Assembly: GCF_001854605.1 (NCBI RefSeq) | Contig: NZ_MKJU01000025.1 | Location: 124,378 to 188,377 of the forward strand | Reading direction: 5' to 3' | Length of the DNA: 64,000 bases | DNA from: Pseudoalteromonas amylolytica | Lineage (GTDB): Bacteria; Pseudomonadota; Gammaproteobacteria; Enterobacterales; Alteromonadaceae | Part shown: positions 28,295 to 36,585 of the stretch, one piece after another | How the letters are laid out: each line of letters begins with the position of its first letter | How positions within the stretch are numbered: position 1 is the stretch's first letter | Position numbers and translations under genes: made by a program | Notes under the pieces: model-generated | Told to the model about the DNA's origin: nothing | Database searches by the model: none | Seen by the model: only the letters and a program-made list of their open reading frames with translations

Positions 28295-28311
28295 GTAAAC
28301 CGAAAGTTTAC
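28295..28311 (+). promoter_or_regulatory. Leader hairpin of flagellin 1
   Basis: GTAAAC, loop CGAAA, GTTTAC, three bases before the TGGGAGA ribosome binding site. It could modulate translation or mRNA stability. Confidence 0.5.
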
Positions 28312-28326
28312 ATTGGGAGAACTATC

Positions 28327-29289
28327 ATGGCACTTTATGTAAATACTAACGTAAGTTCGTTGAACGCACAAAGACAATTAAACAATTCAGGTAACGCTTT
28401 AGATACATCATTTAAGCGTCTATCTTCAGGCTTCCGTATCAACAGCGCAGCTGATGATGCAGCAGGTCTACAAATCGCTGACCGTTTGACTTCACAGATC
28501 AATGGTCTTAACCAAGGTAACCGTAACGCAAACGACGGTATCTCGCTAGCACAAACTGCTGAAGGTGCGATGGACGAAGTTACATCAATGTTCCAACGTA
28601 TTCGTACACTTTCACAACAAGCGGCGAATGGTTCAAACACTGATGAAGACCGTTTAGCAATCCAAGAAGAGATCCGTTCTCTATCTTCAGAGGTTAACCG
28701 TGTTGCTGCTGATACAACCTTTGGTGGTCAAAACCTTTTAGATGGTTCTTATGCGGCAAACTTCCAAGTTGGTGCTGATGCGATTCAAACCATTGGTTTT
28801 AGTATGCAGAACGTAGGTGGTACAGCTAACTCGCTAGTTGCCAACAACGGTTTCACATTATCAGGTATTGCAGGTATTGCCAGTGCTGTGACAGGTGCAT
28901 CATTAAGTGCAACAGCGGGTACTATCAGTAATGTAGTTGGCCAATCAGCTGATGCGGCAGCGTTCTCTAGCGTATTCACAGCGGGCGGTATTTCTGTATC
29001 TTCACAAGCAAATGCTCAAGCAGTACTTGCAGGTATGGACCAGTTAATCGCTGTAGTAGACAAGAAACGTGCTGAGCTAGGTGCTGTACAAAACCGTTTC
29101 CAATCAACGATTCGTAACCAGTCAAATATCTCTGAGAACTTATCGGCTGCTAAATCTCGTATCAAAGATACAGACTTCGCACAAGAAACGGCAAACCTAA
29201 CTAAGATGCAAATCTTACAACAAGCTAGCCAAACAATCTTGAGCCAAGCTAACCAACGTCCACAGGCTGCTTTAAGTCTACTAGGATAA
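28327..29289 (+). CDS. Flagellin 1
   Basis: 320-residue filament subunit. Conserved D0/D1 N-terminus (ALYVNTNVSSLNAQRQLNNSGNALDTSFKRLSSGFRINSAADDAAGLQIADRL, shown in part) and C-terminus ending TANLTKMQILQQASQTILSQANQRPQAALSLLG. The middle (about 165-225) is short and Ala/Gly/Ser-rich, so the D2/D3 region is minimal; Ser and Thr there are candidate glycosylation sites. Transcribed from a sigma28 promoter. Very similar to flagellins 2 and 3, implying tandem duplication. Confidence 0.96.
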   Translation: MALYVNTNVSSLNAQRQLNNSGNALDTSFKRLSSGFRINSAADDAAGLQIADRLTSQINGLNQGNRNANDGISLAQTAEGAMDEVTSMFQRIRTLSQQAANGSNTDEDRLAIQEEIRSLSSEVNRVAADTTFGGQNLLDGSYAANFQVGADAIQTIGFSMQNVGGTANSLVANNGFTLSGIAGIASAVTGASLSATAGTISNVVGQSADAAAFSSVFTAGGISVSSQANAQAVLAGMDQLIAVVDKKRAELGAVQNRFQSTIRNQSNISENLSAAKSRIKDTDFAQETANLTKMQILQQASQTILSQANQRPQAALSLLG

Positions 29290-29308
29290 TAGGGAATAGA
29301 TTAGAAGG

Positions 29309-29344
29309 GGTGTCCGCGCTTAATGGGGTATTAACGCGGACACC
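29309..29344 (+). repeat. Long stem-loop after flagellin 1
   Basis: GGTGTCCGCG pairs with CGCGGACACC (10 bp), extended inside by TTAAT/ATTAA around a GGGGT loop. It has no T-run, so it may be a 3' mRNA-stabilising hairpin placed 20 bases after the stop. Confidence 0.7.
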
Positions 29345-29470
29345 GTGTTTGGACAAAAAAGCGGAGTACTTTAAATCCAAGTTTGTTCACAAATTCAATG
29401 AACAAGTATTTATAGGCATAAGCTATGCCAATGTTTATGCTAATTTATTGACACTCACTCTCAAACTTTT

Positions 29471-29496
29471 AAAAGGGGCTATACAGCCCCTTTTTT
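29471..29496 (+). terminator. Intrinsic terminator of flagellin 1 transcript
   Basis: AAAAGGGGCT, loop ATAC, AGCCCCTTTT, continuing to six T residues. The transcript would have a 3' UTR of about 200 bases. Confidence 0.93.
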
Positions 29497-29532
29497 CTCG
29501 CCTTGAATAAACTATTCTGCCACTTAAACAAG

Positions 29533-29551
29533 TTGGCCCATGTTTTGCTTT
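29533..29551 (+). promoter_or_regulatory. Sigma54 promoter of flagellin 2
   Basis: TTGGCCCA-TGTT-TTGCTTT, GG at 29535-29536, GC at 29547-29548. This flagellin is therefore under the FlrC-type sigma54 tier, like Vibrio flaA. Confidence 0.9.
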
Positions 29552-29582
29552 AACTCACATAAGAAGTTTTTCTATGCGCAAA

Positions 29583-29633
29583 GCGGCAATTTTTGGCCCC
29601 GTCTAAAGTAAACGCGATAGACAAAAATGCCGC
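29583..29633 (+). promoter_or_regulatory. Structured 5' leader of flagellin 2
   Basis: GCGGCAATTTTTG pairs with CAAAAATGCCGC (one bulged base) and encloses a nested GTCTA/TAGAC stem. It lies in the roughly 138-base 5' UTR between the sigma54 promoter and the ATG at 29698. Confidence 0.6.
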
Positions 29634-29697
29634 CTTGTATTCGATTTGAACTTATGGACCCATTTGTTGGTTCGAGTTAGTAAAGAGAGAATGAGTT

Positions 29698-30663
29698 ATG
29701 GCTTTATTTGTTAACACTAATGTCAGTGCATTGAATGCACAAAGACAGCTATCTAATTCAAGCAATGAATTGGATACGTCATTCAAACGTTTATCTTCAG
29801 GTTTACGTATTAACAGTGCCGCTGATGATGCTGCGGGTCTACAAATTTCTGACCGTCTAATGTCACAGATCAATGGTCTAAACCAAGGTAACCGAAACGC
29901 CAACGATGGTATTTCATTAGCGCAGACCGCTGAGGGTGCGATGGATGAAATCACAAACATGTTTCAGCGTATACGTACCTTATCGCAACAAGCTGCGAAC
30001 GGTTCGAATACGGATGAAGATAGATTGGCAATTCAAGAAGAAATTCGCCAATTAGCAGCCGAGGTAAACCGCGTTGCTTCCGATACAACCTTTGGTGGTC
30101 AAAACTTATTGGATGGCTCTTACTCTGCTAACTTCCAAGTGGGTGCTGATGCTATCCAGACCATTGGCTTTAGTATGCAATATGTGGGCGCTACTGCAAA
30201 TAGCATGGTTGCCAACAATGGTTTTACATTGTCAGGTGTGGCGGGCGTTGCAAGTGGCGTATCGGGCGCTTCACTTAGTGCAACTGCTGGAACCATTAGT
30301 AATGTTGTCGGTCAACCGGCAGATGCTGCAGAATTCTCGAACGTCTTTACCGCAGGTGGTATCTCAGTGTCATCACAGGCAAATGCACAGGCCGTATTAG
30401 CGGGGATGGATGCTATGATTGCCGTGGTAGATAAAAAGCGTGCAGAGCTTGGTGCTGTGCAAAACCGTTTCCAATCTACTATCCGAAACCAGTCAAACGT
30501 TTCTGAGAACTTAGAAGCTGCGAAATCACGAATTAAAGATGCAGATTTTGCGTTAGAGACGGCAAAATTGACTAAAAACCAAATTTTACAACAAGCAAGC
30601 CAAACAATATTAGGTCAAGCAAATCAAAGACCTCAGGCAGCATTGAGCTTGCTACAAGGATAA
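29698..30663 (+). CDS. Flagellin 2 (FlaA-like by promoter class)
   Basis: 321 residues. It differs from flagellins 1 and 3 by scattered substitutions (SNSSNELDTS, LMSQI, ITNMFQ, QLAAEVNR) and by a C-terminus ending ALSLLQG rather than SLLG. It alone has a sigma54 promoter and a long structured leader. In Vibrio the sigma54-dependent flagellin FlaA is the essential core subunit, so this copy is the best candidate for the equivalent role; that is inference from promoter type. AGAGAGAATG-type ribosome binding site. Confidence 0.95.
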   Translation: MALFVNTNVSALNAQRQLSNSSNELDTSFKRLSSGLRINSAADDAAGLQISDRLMSQINGLNQGNRNANDGISLAQTAEGAMDEITNMFQRIRTLSQQAANGSNTDEDRLAIQEEIRQLAAEVNRVASDTTFGGQNLLDGSYSANFQVGADAIQTIGFSMQYVGATANSMVANNGFTLSGVAGVASGVSGASLSATAGTISNVVGQPADAAEFSNVFTAGGISVSSQANAQAVLAGMDAMIAVVDKKRAELGAVQNRFQSTIRNQSNVSENLEAAKSRIKDADFALETAKLTKNQILQQASQTILGQANQRPQAALSLLQG

Positions 30664-30687
30664 AATTAAAAAAAATTACAAATAAAG

Positions 30688-30715
30688 CTAAAGCTTCCGC
30701 TTCATAAGCCGATAG
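30688..30715 (+). promoter_or_regulatory. Sigma28 promoter of flagellin 3
   Basis: TAAAGCTT, 11-base spacer, GCCGATAG; near-consensus with exact spacing, about 98 bases before the ATG. Confidence 0.9.
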
Positions 30716-30751
30716 TTGACTTAGAGAACTATAAATCTAGGACTCTAACTT

Positions 30752-30785
30752 GGGTGTAACAGGGTAGGGGTATCCCGTTACTCAC
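30752..30785 (+). promoter_or_regulatory. Leader hairpin of flagellin 3
   Basis: GTAAC and GGG on the 5' arm pair with CCC and GTTAC on the 3' arm with one bulged A. An outer GGT/ACC pair closes it. It lies 20-odd bases before the GAAGCGGAGG ribosome binding site. Confidence 0.5.
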
Positions 30786-30812
30786 CAATCCAACAAAGAA
30801 GCGGAGGCTATT

Positions 30813-31775
30813 ATGGCTTTATATGTAAATACAAATGTGAGTTCATTGAACGCACAAAGACAGCTGAATAACTCAGCTCTGTCGCTTGATACATCTTTTA
30901 AAAGATTGTCATCTGGCTTCAGAATCAACAGTGCGAAAGATGACGCGGCGGGGATGCAAATCTCGAACCGTTTAACAGGCCAGATCAATGGTCTGAACCA
31001 AGGTGTTCGAAATGCTAATGATGGTATTTCTCTTGCGCAAACTGCTGAAGGTGCGCTTGACGAGACAACATCAATGTTTCAGCGTATTCGTACGCTAGCG
31101 CAACAGGCATCTAATGGTTCAAACACTGATGAAGACCGTTTGGCAATTCAAGAAGAGATCCGTTCTCTTTCTTCAGAGGTAAACCGTGTCGCAGCGGATA
31201 CAACCTTTGGTGGTCAAAACTTATTGGACGGTACTTATGACGCTAACTTCCAAGTTGGTGCTGATGCTATCCAAACAATCGGCTTTAGTATGCAAAACGT
31301 GGGTGGCACGGCCAACTCATTAACAGCAAACAATGGCTTTACTCTCTCTGGTATCGCGGGGATTGCGAGTTCAGTTACAGGTGCATCATTAAGTGCCGTA
31401 GCGGGTACTATCAGTACTGTGGTTGGTGCATCGGCGGACAATGCTTCTTTTTCTGGCGTATTCACTGCAAGTGGCATCTCTGTGTCTTCGCAAGCAAACG
31501 CACAAGCAGTGCTCGCTGGTATGGACCAACTTATCGCAGTTGTTGATAAGAAACGTGCTGAGCTAGGTGCGGTGCAGAACCGATTCCAGTCTACAATTCG
31601 TAACCAATCAAACGTTTCTGAGAACTTAGAATCTGCACGTTCACGAATCAAAGACACTGACTTTGCACAAGAAACAGCAATGCTAACTAAGATGCAAATC
31701 TTGCAGCAAGCTAGTAGCTCGATCTTGAGTCAAGCTAACCAAAGACCTCAAGTAGCATTGTCGCTATTAGGTTAA
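30813..31775 (+). CDS. Flagellin 3
   Basis: 320-residue flagellin nearly identical to flagellin 1 over the ends (ALYVNTNVSSLNAQRQLNNSA, SSILSQANQRPQVALSLLG). It differs at AKDDAAGMQISNRLTGQ and in the central Ala/Ser segment. Under sigma28 control. Followed by flaG after 85 bases that include a hairpin but no strong terminator, so some readthrough into flaG-fliD-fliS is likely. Confidence 0.96.
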   Translation: MALYVNTNVSSLNAQRQLNNSALSLDTSFKRLSSGFRINSAKDDAAGMQISNRLTGQINGLNQGVRNANDGISLAQTAEGALDETTSMFQRIRTLAQQASNGSNTDEDRLAIQEEIRSLSSEVNRVAADTTFGGQNLLDGTYDANFQVGADAIQTIGFSMQNVGGTANSLTANNGFTLSGIAGIASSVTGASLSAVAGTISTVVGASADNASFSGVFTASGISVSSQANAQAVLAGMDQLIAVVDKKRAELGAVQNRFQSTIRNQSNVSENLESARSRIKDTDFAQETAMLTKMQILQQASSSILSQANQRPQVALSLLG

Positions 31776-31798
31776 TTTAGCTTGAAGTATACAGCCAG

Positions 31799-31819
31799 TC
31801 CGGATGCAAGGTATCCGGA
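31799..31819 (+). repeat. Hairpin between flagellin 3 and flaG
   Basis: TCCGGAT, 7-base loop, ATCCGGA, followed only by TTTGG; at most a weak terminator or processing site. Confidence 0.5.
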
Positions 31820-31826
31820 TTTGGCG

Positions 31827-31837
31827 TATGCTATAAT
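31827..31837 (+). promoter_or_regulatory. Possible extended -10 promoter of flaG
   Basis: TATGCTATAAT contains TG-N-TATAAT. No -35 match is visible at 17 bases, as is allowed for extended -10 promoters. The flaG ATG is 24 bases downstream. Confidence 0.4.
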
Positions 31838-31860
31838 GTATAGGGTCTAGGAGGTGTTCA

Positions 31861-32280
31861 ATGAAAGATTTTGACTCTTCAAATCTAGTAGCCAATGTTT
31901 TGACTTCTCCTTCATCTCAACTGAATGAAGTGAAAAATCAAGAGTCGGCGCGTGCGATTGAAAAACCATCTAAGTCTGAAAAGGAAGCAGCTGGGGAAGA
32001 AGGTTCGCAACTGGATACTCAAAAAAACAGGCAGCAACTTGTGGACGAGGTGAAGCAAAACCTTGAAAAGCTCAATGAGTTTATACCTGTGACTTCAACA
32101 AACTTGTCGTTTGAGTTTGATGAAGATGGTGATCCTCCGTTTATTCGGGTGATTGATAGAGATAATGATAAGGTGATTAGGGAAATCCCGTCGGAAGAGT
32201 TTAGAGCGGTAGCTAAAGCTTTGGACGAATTTGCCGATAAGTTAAATGGAAAGGGCTTTTTGTTCGACAGAACAGCCTAG
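31861..32280 (+). CDS. flaG: FlaG family flagellar protein
   Basis: 139 residues: a charged, low-complexity N-terminal half followed by the FlaG domain (about 55-135) with LEKLNEFIPVTSTNLSFEFDEDGDPPFIRVIDRDNDKVIREIPSEEF. FlaG proteins influence filament length and lie next to fliD in Vibrio and Campylobacter. GGAGG seven bases before the ATG. Confidence 0.92.
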   Translation: MKDFDSSNLVANVLTSPSSQLNEVKNQESARAIEKPSKSEKEAAGEEGSQLDTQKNRQQLVDEVKQNLEKLNEFIPVTSTNLSFEFDEDGDPPFIRVIDRDNDKVIREIPSEEFRAVAKALDEFADKLNGKGFLFDRTA

Positions 32281-32304
32281 TATTATTGGAGTTGGAGGTC
32301 GTTT

Positions 32305-33726
32305 ATGCCACTTATTACATCTGCAGGTATCGGCTCAGGTCTTGATTTAGAGAGTATTATCAAGGCGTCAGTTGATGCGGAAAATCGCCCGAAAATGCTT
32401 TCTTTTATGAAAAAAGAGGAGTCGCTTCAGGTTGAGTTATCGGCAATAGGCGAAGTTAAATCGGCCATGTCTAAATTGCAGGACATCGTTGAGAAATTAG
32501 CTGATCCCGACAACTTCGGTAAACGTGTTGCTAATATAACACAGCCCTCTACAGGAGATATCATTAGTGTTACACCGACTTCTGATATATCAGTCGGTAC
32601 TTTTGATATTGCAGTGCAACAACTTGCACAAGGTAGTCGGTTGGTTTCTGCGGACGCCGCATTTTCTTCTGTAGATGATGTGGTAACTGCATCTGGAGGT
32701 ACTCTTACCTTCGGCGCTGGTGCTGACAACTCTTTTTCTCTAACGCTAGACGCTGGAGCTACGTTGTCTGAGCTTAGAGATGCGATCAATAGCTCGTCAG
32801 ATAACTTTGGCGTAACAGCAAACATTGTGAACACCGGTGATCCTGCTGTAGGTTCTAAGTTAGTGTTAACCTCGAACGTAACGGGTGATACTAATGATCT
32901 TACTGTGACCTCAGATACCGCAGAGCTGGATGCTATCAGTACAACTGCTTTTGCCGGCGGTGCTGGTGGTATGACATCAGAGCAATCAGCACAAGATGCA
33001 ATTATCTTGGTCGATGGGTTAACGGTAAACAGTGACACGAACACTTTTGAAGATGCCGTTCAGGATATGACCATCAAAGCTTTGGCTGAAAGTGAACAAA
33101 CGGCTGGAGCAGGCATCTATGATGAAGCGAAACTGAGCGTTGAATATGACCGAGAGTCAGTCAATAAGATGATTGATGAGTTTGTTACAGCCTACAACAA
33201 CCTAATTGGTAATATTGGTTTTCAAACTCGAATTGGCAAACCACTTAACGGTGATGCGTCAATGCGTTCATTAAGCGGTCAGTTGGTTAATACCCTTTCT
33301 ACCCCACTAACCGATGCAGGGCCTTTTGAATCTATTTTTGACATTGGTATCAGTGTTGATAAAGAAGGCTACTTGCAAAAAACCTCCTTGGTACGAAGTC
33401 TAAGTGAAGCAATGGACAGTAACTTCGATGATATTGGCACGGCTTTTGCTGGAGAGGGAGGGGTGGCGTCACAACTTGAGACGTTACTTAGTGGCTATAT
33501 CGATTCGGGTGGCCTGATTAAAGAACGTGAGACTAACTTAAATGGTCAGTTAGATGATCTTGAAGATGATATTGCAAATCATGAATATCGAATGGCATCA
33601 CTGGAAGAGCGATTACGTAAGAAATATGCTGGCTTAGATGTGTTGCTTGCACAAATGCAACAGACTCAGCAGTATTTAGGCGCTCAACTTGCTAATTTGC
33701 CAGGTTTCACAAAAGCTAAATCATAG
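32305..33726 (+). CDS. fliD: Flagellar filament cap protein FliD (HAP2)
   Basis: 473-residue cap that lets flagellin polymerise at the filament tip. N-terminal domain starts PLITSAGIGSGLDLESIIKASVDAENRPK, and the middle carries FliD_N and FliD_C domains. The C-terminus has a coiled coil (LNGQLDDLEDDIANHEYRMASLEERLRKKYAGLDVLLAQMQQTQQYLGAQLANLPG in sections). Followed by its chaperone region fliS after 11 bases. Confidence 0.96.
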   Translation: MPLITSAGIGSGLDLESIIKASVDAENRPKMLSFMKKEESLQVELSAIGEVKSAMSKLQDIVEKLADPDNFGKRVANITQPSTGDIISVTPTSDISVGTFDIAVQQLAQGSRLVSADAAFSSVDDVVTASGGTLTFGAGADNSFSLTLDAGATLSELRDAINSSSDNFGVTANIVNTGDPAVGSKLVLTSNVTGDTNDLTVTSDTAELDAISTTAFAGGAGGMTSEQSAQDAIILVDGLTVNSDTNTFEDAVQDMTIKALAESEQTAGAGIYDEAKLSVEYDRESVNKMIDEFVTAYNNLIGNIGFQTRIGKPLNGDASMRSLSGQLVNTLSTPLTDAGPFESIFDIGISVDKEGYLQKTSLVRSLSEAMDSNFDDIGTAFAGEGGVASQLETLLSGYIDSGGLIKERETNLNGQLDDLEDDIANHEYRMASLEERLRKKYAGLDVLLAQMQQTQQYLGAQLANLPGFTKAKS

Positions 33727-33737
33727 AGGGTATTACT

Positions 33738-34166
33738 ATGTACAATGCGAGAGTAAAAAATTATCAACGAGAAGCCTTGAAAACGCAAATTGCAGGGGCT
33801 GATCGGTACGAAGTAATCCAAATGCTGATGGCTGGTGCGATTGAAAAAATGGTATTAGCTAAGGTGGCGATAGAAAAACGTAACTTTGAAGCAAAGGCTG
33901 AGCATATTTCAAAAGCCTCAGCGATAATCGAAGCACTGAGAGGTTGTTTAGACTTTGACGTGGGTGGTGAAGTAACGGAAAATCTGTATGCACTATACTC
34001 GTACATGTTAGATCGGTTACTGGATGCCAGTATACAAAATGAAGCTAAGTTTGTAGAAGAAACATCGACCTTACTGAAAGAAATTAAATCAGCATGGGAC
34101 GCGATTCCACATGATGTACGAGAGCAAACACTAAGCCAAAATGGTGCGGATGCGCATGCAGGATAA
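33738..34166 (+). CDS. fliS: Flagellin export chaperone FliS
   Basis: 142 residues; binds the flagellin C-terminus and prevents premature polymerisation. The N-terminus YNARVKNYQREALKTQIAGADRYEVIQMLMAGAIEKM (in parts) and LYALYSYMLDRLLDASIQNE are the typical FliS helices. The stop lies inside the next gene, indicating translational coupling. Confidence 0.95.
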   Translation: MYNARVKNYQREALKTQIAGADRYEVIQMLMAGAIEKMVLAKVAIEKRNFEAKAEHISKASAIIEALRGCLDFDVGGEVTENLYALYSYMLDRLLDASIQNEAKFVEETSTLLKEIKSAWDAIPHDVREQTLSQNGADAHAG

Positions 34167-34449
34167 TGGCAAGTCTCTTAGTGAACATCTAAATGAGATT
34201 GAGCTGGCAGTAAGAAATGGTGAACATGATATCGCCGCAGGGCTTATGAGAGCGCTTGATAGTCAGCTTCGCCAAATCTTTGACAAGGGAATAAAAGAAG
34301 GTGATCCCTTGATTTTTGAACTACAAAACCTTCAAGATAAAATTCAGTTGCTCTCTAATACGCTTTCCGATGAACGTTCCAAAACGGCATCGGAATTAGC
34401 GAAAATGCATGGCAATAAAAAGAAAATCAACGCCTATAAACAAACTTAA
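34156..34449 (+). CDS. Small FliT/FlaI-like flagellar chaperone candidate
   Basis: About 97 residues (102 if the upstream ATG at 34141 is used), helical and charged, with LSEHLNEIELAVRNGEHDIAAGLMRALDSQLRQIF at the start and a lysine-rich end. Position immediately after fliS matches fliT of enterics and flaI of Vibrio, but sequence similarity to either cannot be judged by eye. It overlaps fliS by 11 bases. Role as FliD chaperone is inference from position. Confidence 0.6.
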   Translation: MQDNGKSLSEHLNEIELAVRNGEHDIAAGLMRALDSQLRQIFDKGIKEGDPLIFELQNLQDKIQLLSNTLSDERSKTASELAKMHGNKKKINAYKQT

Positions 34450-34466
34450 CATCGCTGGTTGATGTA

Positions 34467-36539
34467 ATGAAGCAAGACTCACTCGAAAAGCAAATAGAAG
34501 CGCTTGATCAGCGTTTATCTGAAACACTTGAACATCAGCAGCGAGAGGCCAAGTTCGCAGAAGAAGCGAATGTAAGGTTTGAGAAGAACGTTCAGTGTTT
34601 TGAAAAATACTATCCAGACATTGCTAATGCAATTAAATCATTCCAAGTTAGGGATGACTTTTGTTTACATGTTACCAAAAGTGGTCACGGAAACTTTATC
34701 CCTAAAGGCATGTCTGCATTGCTTTATAGTCAAGATCCTATTGAGCAAACAAAAGAGCAGATCCAAGCTCAAACACAATCACCTGTTTACAGTTTGACAG
34801 ACTACACTGGTTATCCTCAAAAAGAAGACGGCCGTATACACACTAAGTATATGACTAAACTAACTCGCTACATGATAAAAGTGCGAGAGGATAGCCAAGA
34901 AATGATAAAGTCGTTACCAGACTCATTTCCAACCGCGATTATTTTTGGTATTGGTCTTGGCTATCATGTACCTCAATTAATGCAACGAACTAAATTTGAC
35001 TACACATTTTTGATCGAGCCAGACTTTGAGCAATTTTTTGCTAGCCTGTTTTGTACTGACTGGTACGAAGTGATTGAAGAGGTAGACAAACAAGGTGGGT
35101 GTTTGTTTTTTCACTTGGGCGCTGACCACCTATCTTTTATACAAGATGTTGAGAAAATTGGTGAAGACATTGGTGCATTTTCTTTGGTTCGCAGCTTTTG
35201 TTATCAACACACACCGGGTGCAGATGTAAATACGCTGATTAGAAAATGGTGTTCGGATTATTTTAGATTTCAGTTCGGCCACGGCTTCTACAATGATGCC
35301 ATTACTGGGTTGGCGCACAGTATTCATCATGTCAGAAATAAAGCTGCGATATTAGTCAAAGAAAGCAAAGATATTGATTATGACACCCCCATTTTTATTG
35401 TCGGTAATGGGCCTTCTTTAGATGAAGCTGAAACATTTATTAAAAACAATTGTGATAAGGCCATTGTTGTATCTGCTGGCACCTCTATATCGTCATTATA
35501 CAAAAAAGGGGTTCGGACTGACTTTCATGTGTTAGTTGAAAGGCCCTATCAAAATTACAAAATATTTGGTGAAATTCTCCCCGAGCATGAGTACAAGCAG
35601 GTAAACCTACTTGGCTTGAACATGCTGTACCCTGATACTAACTTTCGCTACAAGTGGTCCGGAGTTGCGGTTAAGGGTAACGAGGCAGGGACTTCGTTAA
35701 TGGATCTTATCTCATTGAAGACATTGGGTAGAACACTGCCCAAAATACCATACTGTAATCCCGTTGTGGCAAATACTGCATTGTCGTATTTCTTATTTAT
35801 GGGATATCGCAATATTTATCTATTCGGTGTTGATAATGGAAAAACTGAAAATGGCCAACATCACAGCAAAGACAGTATCTATAAGGTGTCTAATGATGAT
35901 GATACACAAGGATATAAGAGCATGGCCATTAAGGGCAAGAAATTGCCGGGTAACCTTGGTGGTGAGGTCGTCTCTAATGATTTGTTTATGATAGCGCATG
36001 CGCAGCTGGAAAAGTTGATCGAGCACTATCATGTAACAAGTGTCATGAATGTTGGCAACGGAGCTAAAATCGCGAATGCGGTTCCTCTGCGAGCTGACGA
36101 CCTTATTGATCTTGAGTCTGATGTAGATAAGCTTGAAGAAGTTGAACGCATCAAGCAACGTTTTTTCAGCTCGCTACCGGTAGATGAGGTGACTGAACAG
36201 TATAAAGCTATCGAGAAGTTTAACGCTCTATGTGACAATATTCTATCGATTGCTAATGAAACTGTAACCAGCAGAGAGCAAGCTGCCGATAACTTAAAGC
36301 GGCAACAACGTTATGTATATGCATATCGTGATACTGCGTTAGGACACTTGTTCCATCTAATTAAAGGCTCACTGCTGTATTACCATTGTCCGCTGCTCAC
36401 ATTGCTATATAGCTATCAAGATGAGCAATTTACGTTAGAAAAATTCGCAGGCTTAAATCAGCTGTGGATTGATTATGTCACAGAAATAAAAGAGGACTAT
36501 GCAATCAACATAGAGTCCAAATGTGACTGGGGATTGTAG
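34467..36539 (+). CDS. Maf-type motility-associated glycosyltransferase (DUF115 / 6-hydroxymethylpterin pyrophosphokinase-like)
   Basis: 690-residue protein of the flagellar motility-associated factor family, which transfers nonulosonic acids to flagellin Ser/Thr in the cytoplasm. The DUF115 core begins near residue 305 at DTPIFIVGNGPSLDEAETFIKNN, followed by AIVVSAGTSISSLYKKGVRTDFHVLVERP and IYLFGVDNGKTENGQHHSKDS. An N-terminal helical/Rossmann-like region has IIFGIGLGYHVPQLMQRTKFDYTFLIEPDFEQF. Co-directional with fliD-fliS and facing the sugar island, it is the likely acceptor enzyme for the sugars made downstream. Only one Maf copy is in the window. Confidence 0.88.
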   Translation: MKQDSLEKQIEALDQRLSETLEHQQREAKFAEEANVRFEKNVQCFEKYYPDIANAIKSFQVRDDFCLHVTKSGHGNFIPKGMSALLYSQDPIEQTKEQIQAQTQSPVYSLTDYTGYPQKEDGRIHTKYMTKLTRYMIKVREDSQEMIKSLPDSFPTAIIFGIGLGYHVPQLMQRTKFDYTFLIEPDFEQFFASLFCTDWYEVIEEVDKQGGCLFFHLGADHLSFIQDVEKIGEDIGAFSLVRSFCYQHTPGADVNTLIRKWCSDYFRFQFGHGFYNDAITGLAHSIHHVRNKAAILVKESKDIDYDTPIFIVGNGPSLDEAETFIKNNCDKAIVVSAGTSISSLYKKGVRTDFHVLVERPYQNYKIFGEILPEHEYKQVNLLGLNMLYPDTNFRYKWSGVAVKGNEAGTSLMDLISLKTLGRTLPKIPYCNPVVANTALSYFLFMGYRNIYLFGVDNGKTENGQHHSKDSIYKVSNDDDTQGYKSMAIKGKKLPGNLGGEVVSNDLFMIAHAQLEKLIEHYHVTSVMNVGNGAKIANAVPLRADDLIDLESDVDKLEEVERIKQRFFSSLPVDEVTEQYKAIEKFNALCDNILSIANETVTSREQAADNLKRQQRYVYAYRDTALGHLFHLIKGSLLYYHCPLLTLLYSYQDEQFTLEKFAGLNQLWIDYVTEIKEDYAINIESKCDWGL

Positions 36540-36585
36540 TCTTATTTTGGCTACAATCCTTTACTTGGGTATTGTCACTGCGAAA

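Larger units (their letters stand above)
28032..28326 (+). other. AT-rich leader and promoter region of flagellin 1
   Basis: Noncoding. It holds the sigma28 promoter (28207-28233) and a 5' leader of about 86 bases with a hairpin just before the ribosome binding site. Nothing else recognisable was seen in 28032-28200. Confidence 0.7.

Noticed and set aside
29310..29510. 66-codon open reading frame between flagellins 1 and 2
   Set aside because: It runs through the long stem-loop and the intrinsic terminator, has no ribosome binding site and no recognisable protein pattern.
29604..29640. Sigma28-like TAAAGTAA in the flagellin 2 leader
   Set aside because: No CCGATAA-type -10 lies 11 bases downstream; the sequence is part of the leader hairpin.
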